Below are positions 24,401 to 38,200 of a stretch of 64,000 bases of DNA, one piece after another. Where the stretch lies: the NCBI GenBank assembly GCA_005406025.1, contig BGZK01000219.1, forward strand, positions 520,135 through 584,134, read 5' to 3'. The notes beneath the pieces were generated by a model, which saw nothing but the letters and a program-made list of their open reading frames with translations, was not told the origin of the DNA and searched no databases. Numbering within the stretch: position 1 is the first letter of the stretch; each line of letters begins with the position of its first letter. The stretch comes from Eumeta japonica. Its lineage: Eukaryota; Arthropoda; Insecta; Lepidoptera; Psychidae. A program made the translations under genes and the position numbers.

Positions 24401-24620
24401 GCCCTCCATGCTGACTTAGTGCAGGTCGGGGACGGCTGACGGTGCGGTGATAGCAGCCAGCACCGATGGCTTAACGTGCTGTTTAAGATATGAAAAGACT
24501 TGTATCATTCAACTTAAATTCAAAACTCATCGACCAAATCAATCGCCCACATGGTAAATCCAACCGGGTCTCTTCTGATTTGAACGCAACACTCTCGACC
24601 ACCCCATCGTTGATACGCAG
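24400..24620. repeat. SINE/LINE-related repeat fragment
   Basis: Contains GATGGCTTAACGTGCTG and CACCCCATCGTTGATACGC, related to GACAGCTTAACCCGCTCC and CACCCCATCGCTGAGACAC in the SINE at 7245-7570, but in a different order, so it is rearranged or a different member. No coding sense. Confidence 0.5.
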
Positions 24621-25229
24621 TCGTGCCCAAGTGTAAACTAATATAGTAGTAATTTTAAGTAATCACTCGTAAAACGCTCACCTTATATCAATAGCACAAG
24701 CAGCAGACGCACATTATTCGCTCCACAATAGAGAAAGGGCGCGTTTAGCAAACAAAGCCACGAATAAGTCAGGGGAAGTTAACTCTAGCAGCTTTATGGG
24801 CGAGCGGGGACAATATGCGGGCTGAGGGCCACTTACGCATACTCGACTCAGGATAAGTTGAGACGATCCTCGTTTGTCTTTTAAATTATTCATCCTGAAG
24901 GTGACCGTTGCAGAAAAGCAAATCGTTAATTTCTTTTATGTAATTAACCGGTTAAAAATTTGATGACAGAGCGTATCGGAAATCAATTTCGCTATCGCTT
25001 CATTGGACAGATTCGCATTAAATTTGTATATAAAAAAATAAAAGAGGTTTGACCCTACCTTTAGTCCCAAAATTGACTGCATTATTTCGAGTATTAATGT
25101 TTTCAAGCAAAACTAGTTATTACCAAAAAATCTTTTTAAAAATCTGATAATTGTTACAAATAGACAGTTCTTTGAGCATTTTTGATTAACAATGCTCGAA
25201 TGAATCGATTGTATTTAAGGCAAGTGCAT

Positions 25230-25252
25230 ACACACACACACACACACACACC
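25230..25252. repeat. CA microsatellite
   Basis: About eleven uninterrupted CA units. Confidence 0.95.
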
Positions 25253-26714
25253 GGCATTCCTCTGAAAATAGTCAATACACCTTTCTAGTACTAAAACGTC
25301 AACAGTGGACGAAAACTTGATTTCGGATAATCAAAAAAAATAACATCCCGAATATTTGCAATCTGCTTAGCGGGAAGTTAAAAAAAAAGGCTATCGATGT
25401 ATCATTGATTTATTTACAAAGAAGTGGCATTGACTTTTTAAATTGAGTTTTATATTTTGGAAAAGCTTATCCCCTTGCCATGGAAACACTAGCGAGCAGT
25501 GAAGGGAAATATTTAATATTCAAAGCAATGAAACATTGAAAATGTATTAGAAACAAATGTACAGTCGCATTTTTCGAGATTTTCAAAGGTCTCAATGTTC
25601 CGTAATGCTACTGATGAAACTGTACCGACTTCGATACAAAATATCGATGAACGAAACACAATAATATTTTTAAATTAAGCCTTTGTTTCCAAGCTAAAAC
25701 ATTTGTACAAATCTCAATAGAAACATAAAAACAAGCTTCTGGTTCTGTTAATTAATCTTATAATTTTCCTCAAAAATACGTCTAATGGTAAGCATATTTG
25801 TATTTAAAAATAAGAGCTTGATTTTAATACAAAATTTTCCTTGTTTCCTTTCGTGGGATGGTCAAGTGTCAAAGAGAAAATGTTATTGGTATACTACACA
25901 GGCGAAAGGCAGGCAACGTGTCACTAATTTGGATATTGATAACAATTTTAAAACCTACATCATAGGCGTGAGTTTATATTATTATTATTGGCAAAAATAG
26001 CCTTTAAGTGATGCTTATAAGAAATTAAATCAATCAATTGATGAAATTAAAGGAATGATAATTACAATTCATTATAATAAATTGTAATTACTTTAATGTC
26101 CTATAATTAAAGTAGTATATTTAATGTCCAATCAAATAGATTCGTCTTACTTACATAGTGATAAATATATTTTTACATTATTTAATCGTTTTTTTCTCAG
26201 TTTACTCGGATATTTATAAGACCAAAAACAAATATAAACAGATAGATATAGATAAAAAAAAACAATGAGTGCGTCAGGGGACACCCGATATATGTGAAAC
26301 ATCAAAACTGTTGTATACTGTATTATGATAATTGGATTAAGATGAGGATGGCAGGTATTGCAAATGAAAAGAAGAAGCTCATGATTTTCGTTAACCACAT
26401 ATTAACATTTCATCAATTAACTCTATTACACTAGCGCTAGAGTTTGATTCTCGTAGACTATCTATATTTTGACATATTCGTGTGCTACCGCGTCTCGTGG
26501 CTTTCGCGCTGAGATAATGAGAGATACTAAGCGAATCGAAAGGAAGTTAAAGATGGGGAAAGCAGCGGGAACACACAAAAAATGAATACATTATCAAAAT
26601 CGGTTCATTAATAATTAACAAAAGTAATTTGTTTTCTGGTTATGTTTATTGTTACTTTTATTATGATTAATATTGTAATTAGAATATAATATAAAATAAA
26701 ATAAAAAAGTTTCT

Positions 26715-26890
26715 CGGTGCTGTTCATTTGCACCCTGTATTTCAGGTACCGAGTCTTCAAAAATTCGTCCACTTTTGAATTGTCACAGAAGAATTCTCAT
26801 AGTGTATTTAATGAGAACTATTTATGACAATTCAAATACGGACGAATTGTCAAACATTCAGTATTTAGCAAAATGAATGGAACAGCATCG
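26715..26890. mobile_element. Palindromic MITE-like element, about 175 bp
   Basis: Outer arms CGGTGCTGTTCATTTG (26715) and its diverged complement GAATGGAACAGCATCG (end 26890). Inner arms AATTCGTCC...TTTGAATTGTCA (about 26762-26785) and TGACAATTCAAA...GGACGAATT (26825-26848). Centre ATTCTCATAG/AATGAGAAC. The whole unit folds back on itself with a few mismatches and codes for nothing. Confidence 0.7.
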
Positions 26891-27576
26891 TAGTTTAGCC
26901 GTATATTAGAACTTTATTTTATTAAATTTTATCTACAAAAGTACAGTACACATTTTTTTTATATTTCGTCTATTTTATTACGAGATTTTTTTTGGAAAGT
27001 AATATCTACTATACAAAATGCCTTTAATACATGCTGAAAAAATAATAAAGGCTTTCTATTTAATTACATTTTATTCGCTTATTTCTGATATAAAAATAAA
27101 ACAACAAATGAGACCGACAAAATGGACGGGAGAGCGGCTGTGGACGTAATATATACAAAAAATAGTACATAGTAAAAGAATCAATATGCATATTCTTTCA
27201 CATTATTGAAGATAAAAAAAAAATGTTTATAACTTAACAGAAAAAAGTAATAAGGCTTAAATCTCTTTTAACTTAATGATCAAGTACAAGGATAACCCAA
27301 TAAATAGGTATGTCAAAAAGGTTTGTCATGGTCACTAAGATAATTTGAAAGACAATTTGTAGAAAAGTAATAACTAAAGGTAGTTTATCATTGTTTATTT
27401 TATATAATTTTTCCCCTTTGTTTCTTGTAACTCATTATATTGGTTGTCGTGATTAGGCATAGGTAGTCACAGTCCACACGAAATTGCCGGATTTCCTTTA
27501 ATGTTTTTTAAGACCAATTTTCAAGAAATTAATACTTATTTTAACTGTAAAGTCAAAACACATAAACGAAAACCTG

Positions 27577-27900
27577 GTGTATATCAAGAGAAATATAGAA
27601 TCGTTGCAAAAAATGAGCGGAATCCACAACATTAACACTAGACATAGAACAGTCTTGCTGCTCATAAAAATCGTCCAAGCAAAGTTAGCAAATCATTTAA
27701 GACGCAATGTGTGCGCTTTTATAATAAGATCCCAGGTGAAGTTCAATACTTGCCATTTTATGAATTTCAACTTTTCGTTAAATAAAGTTATGCGGCAAGG
27801 GCTATTATACCCAGTCTGAATATCATAATGAAAAAAAAAACCATGAGATTGAACTGTTCGGCTATCAGGTTGCTTCGTGTTATTACTAAGTGCTGTACTA
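27577..27900 (+). pseudogene. LINE relic: reverse transcriptase C-terminal region
   Basis: Reads NIESLQKMSGIHNINTRHR, then a frameshift, then VCAFIIRSQVKFN / FYNKIPGEV-like residues, ending KKKTMRLNCSAIRLL. It matches the minus-strand relic at 49125-49440 segment by segment, so both are copies of one LINE family. The 'HNINTR...FYNKIP..(V/I)Q.LPF..F' pattern is typical of the end of CR1/jockey-like RT proteins in moths (family knowledge). Broken by frameshifts. Confidence 0.7.
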
Positions 27901-28639
27901 AATTATTAATTACTCAATACTTTATAATGATGAGTAAAAAAAAGAGCAACACTGGAGGATCTTACCCATTTTTCTCAAGGTAAATAAGCATTTGGAATGG
28001 ATGATAGTGATAATGTTAATGTCGAAAGTAATCGATAATGACTTGTTCCAAATGTGCTTTCTCTTTAATACCTTTAAACTAATAATTCTCCGATGCGGTT
28101 CCAACGATTCCCATGAAATTTAGTATGCAGGCGGTTTCGGGGGCAATAAATGTTTCACTTTTAGGGAATCTCGTTTTATTAATGTTTTCATGCAATGAAT
28201 TAGATTTAGAATACAAAGGTAGGTAAATTTAGCCACTATCGACAAAATTATAATAGCACCATTGCAAAATCCAGCGGTCTCGAATCCAGAAGATTCCAAT
28301 CCGTTCCCCATGATTAGTTTTTTTTTTTCAAAGTTCCTTTTTTTTTGTGAGAAAACGTCAGGTTTCTTCTTTTGTCAGAAAAAGTTTCTTTTATTTTGCG
28401 AAAAAAACTATTATTAGGAGCAACTAACTTCTCCTCCGACGCAGTAACATTAAAATTACTTGACAATAAATGACGTTGTTAAGCAACACTAAGCCAACGA
28501 GTGTTTGGTTTGAGGTTGGACCAAGAAAATCAATTATTTACTTATGTTATTTATAAAATATGTCTTTTTAACTAACGTGTTCACATGAAAATGCCTAAAA
28601 GATCTATGAAAAAAATGCGGTAAGATCGAAAAATATTAT

Positions 28640-29060
28640 TCATACAAGCTTTTACCCACGGCTTCATCCGCGTGAACACATTAGACACACAGATACATGA
28701 CACATAATTCCTCATTTTCTATATCAAGTAATCTTGCTATCATTGATACCAATCCAACCCTGTTTTCGATTTTCGTTAGTTTCGATTCGGCCACATTCTC
28801 TAATATTCTCTATTCCAATCCTGCGCCTCTCTTTTTACAGTGGCTCTCAATTTCGATATCGATTTCAGTTTTTGTTCACTATTGCTCTGAAACGAATTAG
28901 TAAGAGATATAAAATATTATGCGTATAATCCAGGAAATATTGTATTTGTCTGCTAAATTTCATGTAAATCCGTCCAGCCGTTTATGTATAATTGAGTTAC
29001 AAATAACCGAACATCAACAAAGTATCACATTTTTAATGTTTTTTTAATAGGATATAATAC
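28640..29060 (+). mobile_element. SINE/LINE-tail repeat with CGCGTG head
   Basis: Begins CGGCTTCATCCGCGTGAACA, has a pyrimidine-rich stretch with weak hexamer periodicity (28770-28880) and ends with AAATTTCATGTAAATCCGTC, CAGCCGTTTATGTATAATTG, ACAAATAACCGAACATC. This head-and-tail pair is a common insect retroelement signature. The open frames 28697-28928 are shadows. Confidence 0.65.
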
Positions 29061-29439
29061 TGAAAAAGACGCAATGTAAAACCTATAGTTCATTTTAATT
29101 TATTATGACTTTCTTATTATTGAGCAATTATTATTAACCTTATATTTACGATCGGATTATTGACACTCTCTTACTTTTGCTTTCGCTCTACTTCACCCTC
29201 TCATGCCATATCTTACTCTTCCGCTTCCTTCTTAATCCTTATCGCCTTCTCTAACACCGTTCCTTCTCTGAACAAAGCGAATAATGAGCATGACCGATAA
29301 AATAAAATAAAATTAATTACTTTAAAATTTTCTAGTTAAAAAGAGTTATACAGATAAACATACAATTAAAAAATTGTGTGCTCTAGTAATACACTAAGGT
29401 TCAATAAAATCAATTCAACTAATGTTGAACTATGAATAA

Positions 29440-29860
29440 ACATATAAACAAACAAACAGTCACAAACAAAAAAATAGATTATGCCCGTTCCCCAGTGTCA
29501 AACTATCTGTATGTCAAATTTCATCGAAATCAATATAGCCATTTAAGGGTGACAACATAGCAGACATACAGACAAAGACACTTTTTGCACGTAGCTTATA
29601 CATTATAAAATGGTATACTCTGTTGGTATATTTCAGTTCATTAAATTTAGTTTAACTATTGTTGAACTATGAAAAATGATACAGACGAACAGACAGACAT
29701 ACACACAAAGAGTAGTCTATGTCCTTCCCTGGTACTCAAACTATTTCCATATCGAATTTCATCTAAATCAGTTCAGCGGTTTAAGCGTGAAGAGGTAACA
29801 GACAGACACAGATTTAAAATATTAGTACCTATGGATTTCATCAGTATGTAATTCATATCT
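29440..29860 (+). repeat. Two successive RTE-type 3' tails
   Basis: 29508-29575 has CAAATTTCATCGAAATCAAT, then ATAGCAGACATACAGAC; 29750-29815 has CGAATTTCATCTAAATCAGT, then AACAGACAGACACAG. Each is preceded by a similar lead-in (ATTTAGTTTAACTATTGTTG type). They are two copies of the same element end in the same orientation. Confidence 0.6.
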
Positions 29861-29888
29861 AAATATATTTTCCAAGAAAATACGATTT

Positions 29889-30740
29889 ACCAAAAAAAAA
29901 AATACCGAGCAAAGCTCGGTCAACCAGGTATGACTTATCTATGAATTAAGCTATTTTTGGAGTTCCGAGCCAAAACGGCAAAAACAGAAGCCATGCAAGT
30001 TTCGTCATGTACGTCCGTATGCCAAAGGCATATTATTCAAAAAACTGCAAGACCTATATTCATCAAATTTATAGTGTAGGTGTCTTGTGTTAGCCACTAC
30101 TTAGTTTGGTGATTAAATAACAAAAATAAATATTTCTAGGGGGGGCTCTCCGTACATGTATATCTCCATAACAGTAGCTTTAATTTTTTTTAAACAAACA
30201 TAAACAAGGGGTACATATTTTAACATTTTTTTTAAAAACATTTTAAAGTTTTCAAGCAATTTTTCGAATTACGTAATTTGGGAAATAATCGCTCCGAAAG
30301 TTGTAGAAATTGTGTCCACCCCCATCTATTTTCTAAACCACATGCCCAAAAATTATGAAAAAAATAACGAAAGGAACGCTTAATAAATACTTTCAACATA
30401 AATAATTTGGAACATAGTATGACATAACTGTTTCTAAGTTATTATCAAAAAAGTGTTTCCCAACAAAAAGAATGAAGTGCCATGAAAATATGCTATTTTG
30501 CTGATGCACTTTACAGTTACAGTACAGTAATTTAATTTTCATTTTCGGCGTACTAACTTATTTTTCTAATTTGCTCTAAAATTCTAAATTAGACTAGACT
30601 AAAGAACTATTTTGTGCAGGTAACGTAGAAAAAGGATAACAACGTACTTTTTTCATCTGCAATGCATTTTTTTTTAATAATGGCTTCAGAACCCTATAAT
30701 GAGCATGGTCCAACATGCTCTTGACCAGTTTTTTTATTTG
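29889..30740. repeat. Dispersed repeat bounded by two hairpins
   Basis: Starts after an A-run with hairpin ACCGAGC-AAA-GCTCGGT (29904-29920) followed by CAACCAGG, and ends with hairpin GAGCATG-GTCCAA-CATGCTC (30701-30720) followed by TTGACCAG. The body includes GGGGGGGCTCTCCGTACATG and AATCGCTCCGAAAGTTGTAG, typical in look of insect dispersed repeats. No ORF. Class not known. Confidence 0.5.
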
Positions 30741-32268
30741 ATTTAATTAACAAGTGATGTCCCTCACATATAAACTGTCATCCACCATAAAGCCTCATGG
30801 ACCACTAAGTCGCCAGGCTGAACTCGCCCATCAACTTAGCAATTGGGTCTAAGAACTGGCCACTATGTACTTCTTATATCACATGTATATGCTTTTTTCA
30901 TATTTTACTTTCATTATTTTATTTGTTTTGCCATACTTTACTTGACACAAAAACTGAGTCCTATTAAACATATGAGTTTTTCGATGCCATTAAAAAGTTA
31001 GAATTCCACAAATCAATAAACATTGTAATAATTTGCTTAATTTTTTTATTTATGTAACATATTTACGAATAATCCTCTACACATATCAACAACAAGTCGA
31101 TGACATAAGTACATATTATTGATACAATAATAGTGTTTTCAAAGAGAGTATTTAGAAACTAAAATTTTGTATACACATTATCAATATGTATTTCCTTACC
31201 TACTATTCTACAATTCGATTTTATAAACAATATATTAAGTTTTACAACATAAAAATGAGTATACTGATTTATTTACTTACAACATAAATATAACATAATA
31301 AATTCTAAAACAAATGCTTTTAAAAACATATGTACATAATTACATTAGAATTTAGCATATCCCAGTCCACAAGTAACATTGGTAACTTTTCCAATAGTCC
31401 TAACTTTGTTTCAAACTAATTGGAAACACAGATCAATAAAGGACTAGTTACAAAAATCTTTGGCTATGTTTAATTACATATACTTTTTTTATTATAAAAC
31501 AATAAAGGCATAATAGCACACATTCTTAGGTTTACAGCAATTCTAAAGAAATTTTAAGTAAACTGGCCCCAAATAAATAGTATATTCAAATTGTGGAATG
31601 ATAAAAAATTAAATCGACATTGGATCTGTTTCAATGTTTATACAAATTCTACTTATTAGCCATTAAGTAGTAGTAGTATATAGTAAAAAAACTAACAAGG
31701 GTAACTCTCACATGTAGTATAGTTTATATAATATACACTCAATTTACAAACTGTAAATGCCATGATAAATTTCATATCAAATATCTATATGAAAAACTCA
31801 TTACTACATGCAAGTGTTCCCTTTTGTAAATTTTCTACCTAAGCTTTACTGTTACATGTATTCATGTGCAATATAAGATTATGGTATTTGCTTTATCTAC
31901 ACACATCAAGATTGAAAGTTTTGTATAAATATAGACATTATTTGTATAAACATGTTGATGATATATTTTTAAGATCAATAATTAATTTTTTTTTAACCAT
32001 AGATACAAGTTTTTATATTGATTTGCAAAAAAAATCGGATTAATGTTTAAGGTAACAATGGTGACTACTAGTTACTACTGTGATCAAGATGCTATTAATC
32101 ACGTAAAAATATACACCCATTTTAAGAATAAATAGAAAATTGAACGATAAACAATTAACTTTACTTAAATAAAGTAAACTTTCCCACTTTTTCATAAACA
32201 TGGATGCTCAAAAACTTTCAATAATGCAATCCTACTCAAAAATGGTCAAATCAGTTTATAGGAGAACT
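30741..32268. other. AT-rich DNA 3' of EXT2, possible 3' UTR
   Basis: No coding sequence. The EXT2 3' UTR must lie at the right-hand part, but several TTTATT (AATAAA on the minus strand) hexamers occur and I cannot choose the cleavage site. Confidence 0.4.
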
Positions 32269-35200
32269 TTATAAAGCCCCCAAATCTCGATAGAGCATAG
32301 TCCTAGCCGGTGCATCTTCTTTATACTGTAATGGATCAGCCCTGAATTCCACGGTTCGCAGAGCGACACGGCCGAACACCTGCGCGAACCGCCCAATGCA
32401 CACCGACCGCTGCGACATGTGGCCAGCGTCTAGCGAGAGCATTTCTGTGTTCGTGCATTCTGGGCACTTGAATTTTTTACGAGGAGCCACCTGCAGAATC
32501 AATACACTTTTTTTATAAACATTATTAGATTTAACTAATGTTTAGTTGGTGAGCTAATATTCAACTTGCTACCAGTAAAAATAGGTAATCAGATAGTGAC
32601 AGGTTATGATTTACACATTAAATGCATAAAATTATCATATGTTTGATTTGTGAATTGCATTTCCGAAATGAGACAATGGAGTAAATGTTTCATTTTAATA
32701 TATATCACTAATATTATAATAGCATTGTTTTAAACAACTTTAACTATATGTATTATACATTCTCTGCTTATCTATAAAAAAACTCAATTATGTATCAGAA
32801 ATCAAGGGAACTTTAATATTTATATTATGAGTAAAAAATAAATAAACTAGGTTGATTTACGATTATAAGTAATTTTCACAAAACCAGGGAACCCTAAAGT
32901 ATTTTCTTTTCTGAGGTTAATAAGGTTTCATGAATGTATGGAGCAACACCATACATCATTTTACCTTGTACTAACTAATTTTAAAACACCATTAATAAAA
33001 TATATTGTTTTAACTATCTATTTGGTGTATTTTAGCTCAGTTTCTTGTACAAAGCTATTTAACTCGAAATTATAAGTAATACTTAATTTGAAGATAAAAA
33101 TGGCGTCAACAACACAATAAATATTCACATACTAGTATATCAACAAAAACACGCACAAAACAAAAAGAATATATAAGAAGCTGTATTTATAAATACTTGT
33201 AAATTTTTAACTTACAACCTATTGTGGGATGATAAGGTTTTTTCATTATTATTTTGTTATCATTTCTTATGGTACATTTAATTTGTAGCTGATAGTTAAC
33301 AAGTTTTGGAACATTGTATTAATAAATAATGCTTGTCTAAAAAAAGTTTAAAAATTGCAATTTATTATTTTTTCATATCCTACATATGAACGATTCATAG
33401 ATTTTTATTAGATTTTCCAAGATATGTACAGAGTGTAGGCCAGATATAAATCATCTCCTTTTAATAAAATCGGTTAAATTGTATGGGTATTTATTCATCT
33501 TACAAAACGATCATTAATCACTATGCAAATTTGAGTTAAATCGATAAAAGTACAAGAGTTTTTAGTAATAAATCTCATGGAATGCTAAAATTTCTTTTAT
33601 TAGAATTGAAAAATAAAAACCTAAAAAAATAACACTATTAATTAGTTAATATTCACATATTCAATTTTCTGTCACTATTAACACGTCAACTTCAATCATA
33701 TTCGTTAACTAAATTTTTGCAATGGAAAGGGTTTAGAATTCAATAGAAAGCAAGATGGTTTGTGAAAGGATTTAACAGTTCCATAGCCCATTCTAGTAGA
33801 GCTTTCAATGTGTTGATGCACATTACACTGAATGGTCGTTTGTTAAAAATGGAAGCATTAAAAATGAGTTGTTAATTAGATATAATATATTAGATTATAA
33901 ATATATTGTTTATGCTTATTTTTGTGACAGATTTTAATCACCCCCATGCTGAGACATACCCTGTCCCAAACAAAGTAAATTTTGAACCTTTAAAAAAGGT
34001 TTTACCTGTAATTTAATCATATAAATCTAATTTTTATTCTATATATTTTAGCATATTATGTTTATCTGTAGTGTTATAGATTGAAATGTATCATAGATTT
34101 TTCTTTTTATAAACTGCTCTCACAAATTAGTGAACAAATGTACTGGAACATTATTTACTGATAACACTGATTATAAATATTTTATGCCATTCTTCTATAA
34201 CATTTATGAATTGTAAAACTATTCATTTAATAAAACATACCACCAAGATTCGATGAAAACCTCTAATTCATACTGTAATGTTCTCTATGTATACTCTGAA
34301 AATTGCTATGCAGTTTTTCATTAAAAAGGTTCACCTATCTCTACACAGAGCAATAACAAAAGCATCCAATTTATGAAAATGAAATTAAATTAAGCACATT
34401 GTTAAGGACAGCCGCACTCTTAGTGTTTAATTGTACAATATATATTATTTTGTTTTATACTAACGGACTTAGGTTAAGAATTGTTTTGTATTTTTTGATA
34501 TTTTGTGTGTGTTTATTAAATCATTTGAATTGTCTTGTTTTATTACCCGGGTAAGGATTAGTGGTAAGAAATTATATATTGTTTGCCTGTTTTCATAAAT
34601 TTATTGTGTTTAGTGTTTTTTGTCTTGTTTTATTGTGTATATTTTGTCATATTTAATTGTGAATACGAATTTACTGTGATACCCATATGAGATGCATATG
34701 GAATTGTACGGCCGCGAATCGATATTCCGAACGCATGTAGCGCTCATGCGTGAAAAATGCAAAGTGCATTACCATACCCCCTCGATTAAAATGTGTGCAA
34801 CTCATATGTGCAGGCAGATGCACCATCTATAAATTAGTACATCCGTCGCAGTTATACTCCGACCGCCACATATGAAGCTCGGCTGTAATAAAAAAGTCTG
34901 ATGGTCTGAAAACGTTGTCCATCATTTCCTCCACCACACTGCAAGAAATCCGTTCTCCGGGGCGACTGCATAAGAAATCCGAGGTGCGGGCTTACGCGGC
35001 GATACAGAAATTGCCTTTTACGCATATAGAAAACTATTTCTCATTTCAAATTAATTACGAATAGACCAACAAAATTATTTAGGTCTGTACCTTTATGGGG
35101 GCTTTATTGGTGATATTTGCTACAAGGAAATTCATAGCAATATCTTCACAGTTAAAGTTTTCATCTACATAATCTCTAATCTCAGCGGGCATCTTGTATG

Positions 35201-38200
35201 TGTAGTACCAAGACCAGATCTTGTGGTGGAATGCAGCACCAGTTAATACCTGTAATAAAAAAAGTACACACTTAATTATAGTAATATGACAACAATATCA
35301 TAGTATGAGTAGCGAACTGATAACGCCACTGCAAATCTATGAAGGTACAGTGTCTGTGTCAGAATAAATGGGGTAACTGCCTGGCATTGATACATGTCAG
35401 ACATGTATCAATGCGGAATGTGTAACTTTACTGTGGTTATTCAATCTATTCATCAATAGCTGTCTGTTTGATTTGAAAAAGTATGGGTGTGTGCTAAAAA
35501 TGAGTGGGTGAGCTATCAGTCCAATGCCTTCTGTATGCCGGTGACCAAGTAATTATTGCACTGTTGGTGTACCAGTTACAAGCAATAGTACCTAAAATGA
35601 TTAATTCTGTTAACAAAAGAGGTGTGAAAGTAAATGTCAGCAAGACTAATGTCATGGTGCTTGATAAAAGCAAAAGTATAACTAAATATATGTATAAAAG
35701 TGAGAGTACATGATATATGTGTACTCCAGACTTATCTAGAGTACACATATACTTATATTTAAGTAGTTTGTTTAGAAATTGGTAAACATAAATTTATATT
35801 GAAGGAGTAAATGAGAGAAATAAGGTGAAAAGGGCTTCTGCTTACTAGTGGTGTCTCATGACAAATCCATTTCAACATCCGTTATAAGGTTCTGGTCCTT
35901 ATATTAAATGTAGAATGTGCAATAGTGAATGTTGGCTATAGCAGAAGATACATGAAAATAAAATCAATCCAGTGGAAATGTGATCTCTGTATAGTGTATA
36001 TAAGTTTAAAAAAAAATAGATATAAGAATAGTAATAATAGAGAATGTTATGGTTTGAAAGAAAATGTAGAAACTAGAATAATTTGCAGTGGTTTGGTCAT
36101 CCGGAAAGCATGAATAAAAATAGACTGCTGTAAGAGTTTAGCTAGAAAATCATATATGTATACTCAATTTTTGACATATTAAAAAAGGTAAAATTATTTT
36201 TTTTAATTTTATGCAACATTAGAATGTTGTTAAAATGATCGACGGACATCAGTGAAGCAAGAGAGATGTGGAAAGGTTGTTAGATATGGTGACCTCTGCC
36301 CACAAACAGGTGTGAGATTATAAAAGGAAAAATTGGTTGTCTGTAAAGTCGGTTTACGAGCGATAATTTTACGTGATAACATCATAAGTAAACATTGTTG
36401 AAAAATTGCATGCTTTTATGAATTGAATTATTGTCACTTGCCGCAATTGTTGTTGTAATCAACAATGGAAACAACATTAACTTTTCAATACACTTTATAA
36501 ACAGTTCACATGTAGGTTGTGTGCGGCCACTGTCTCTCCTTTACTCAGACGCATCGGCCGATGAAGTCAAAAAGATATCGCTCGTCCCGCGCTCTCGCTC
36601 GCACGCTCGGCTCAGGCGGAACGCGACAATGACTCATGCTTTTTTGTGCCTGCAGCCGGCGTTCATCGATTTATAAGACGTTATCATGACAAAAAACATA
36701 TTTTCACTAATCATTAAAAAACCTAAAGCTCAATGATGACATATTTAGTCAATTTCAAAAATGTGAATAATTAATTATGAAAGCAATTTTGCAAAACAAA
36801 TAAATTACTTTAAAGCAGAACAGAAATTCATTTAGTTTGAAAAGGTAGCATAATAGAACATTCTACAGCTCATTGTTAAAATAAATAAAAGTATGCAAAT
36901 ATAAAATAATATGATTAAATACCATTGATATTTGATTAGTCCATTCACTGTGATATTTCCACGATTCAGTGACATTGTCCCAAATATGGAGTCTTGAAGG
37001 AAAACCGACAATTCTATCAGGAAATTCGCGCCATACATCAAAACTGCAAAAAATAAACGAACCTATTGTAATAGTCTTTACAAAATACAAGACACAACAT
37101 GTATTTGAGTTCTTGATCTTTCTATAACAAAAAATATTTTTTACATGCTTGATATGAAAAGACATATTCATTTCATTTCATAGCAAAATATTGTGATGCT
37201 CCAATAATGTTAATTAGTTTAAATAATTTCTATGCAATGGCAATGCTAAAACTAAGGTTAAGTTTGAAAGAGATGCAACGAGCTTAGGTTAGGCTATAGA
37301 TAATTAAATGTTGAAACATTTCAATTATATTTACCCAAATTCAAGTTCATCAGGTGTCAACATGATTATATCGTCATCTATTGTTAGTTGACATTCAGTC
37401 TCTATCTCAGCATATGGATAAAATCTGTTTGAAAGCTTGTTTTCCTTAGTTCTGATAACTTTTAATGGTTTATTGATGACTGGCCACTCTGATGCTGCAA
37501 CATTGAAACGCAACTGATAAAGATGGACATATTTGTTTCATTTAGCTTAGACTGGTCTAAATAGATGTTTCAAAATTATTTTTGAGATAAATAACTGTAC
37601 ATTTCATTTAATGTTCCATCATTTATTCTAATCACATTAAATTTTGGTGGTAGCTAAGCAATTAAGAGTTTTGCCTTTGAATAAAAAGGTACCAAGTTCG
37701 TCACCTGACCACTAAAAAATGAATCAATTATTTTTTACTTAGCAAATTAAACAATTCCCTTCATGCTTCCATAAGATCTATAAGCTGATCCTAAATATTA
37801 TCATCACATTGATAACCCTTAACCAGTATCAGTAATGGAGTAATTAAAAATATTTGATACCGCAACAAATTCTTATGAAGAGTACCCCTTTAAAACTAAA
37901 GCTATTTTAAACAAAAAATGCTAATCATTTGAAAAGTGCACTAAAAGTACAGTATCCTTTACATATAATAGACATTTACATTTGTGTTATGTGAACTAAT
38001 TATGGTATGCAATATATTAATTTCTTCACTTCTCATCTATATGGAATTGTAGATAAACTTTGATGTTAAAAAGATATTTACATAAATGAAATATCAACTT
38101 ACAAGGAGGTGGGGGCTTTTTTTGATTGTTCCATATTACAAGTATTTTAGTTAAACTGGGTGTCTTCACCAGTTTCCTTATTAAAGTGAACAAACTGTCC

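Larger units (their letters stand above)
24621..27570. other. Intergenic, no gene seen; microsatellite and MITE inside
   Basis: A moderately GC-rich stretch at 24680-24880 could be conserved non-coding DNA. A CA repeat lies at 25230-25252 and a palindromic element at 26715-26890. The frame at 25785-26000 has no domain. Confidence 0.5.
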
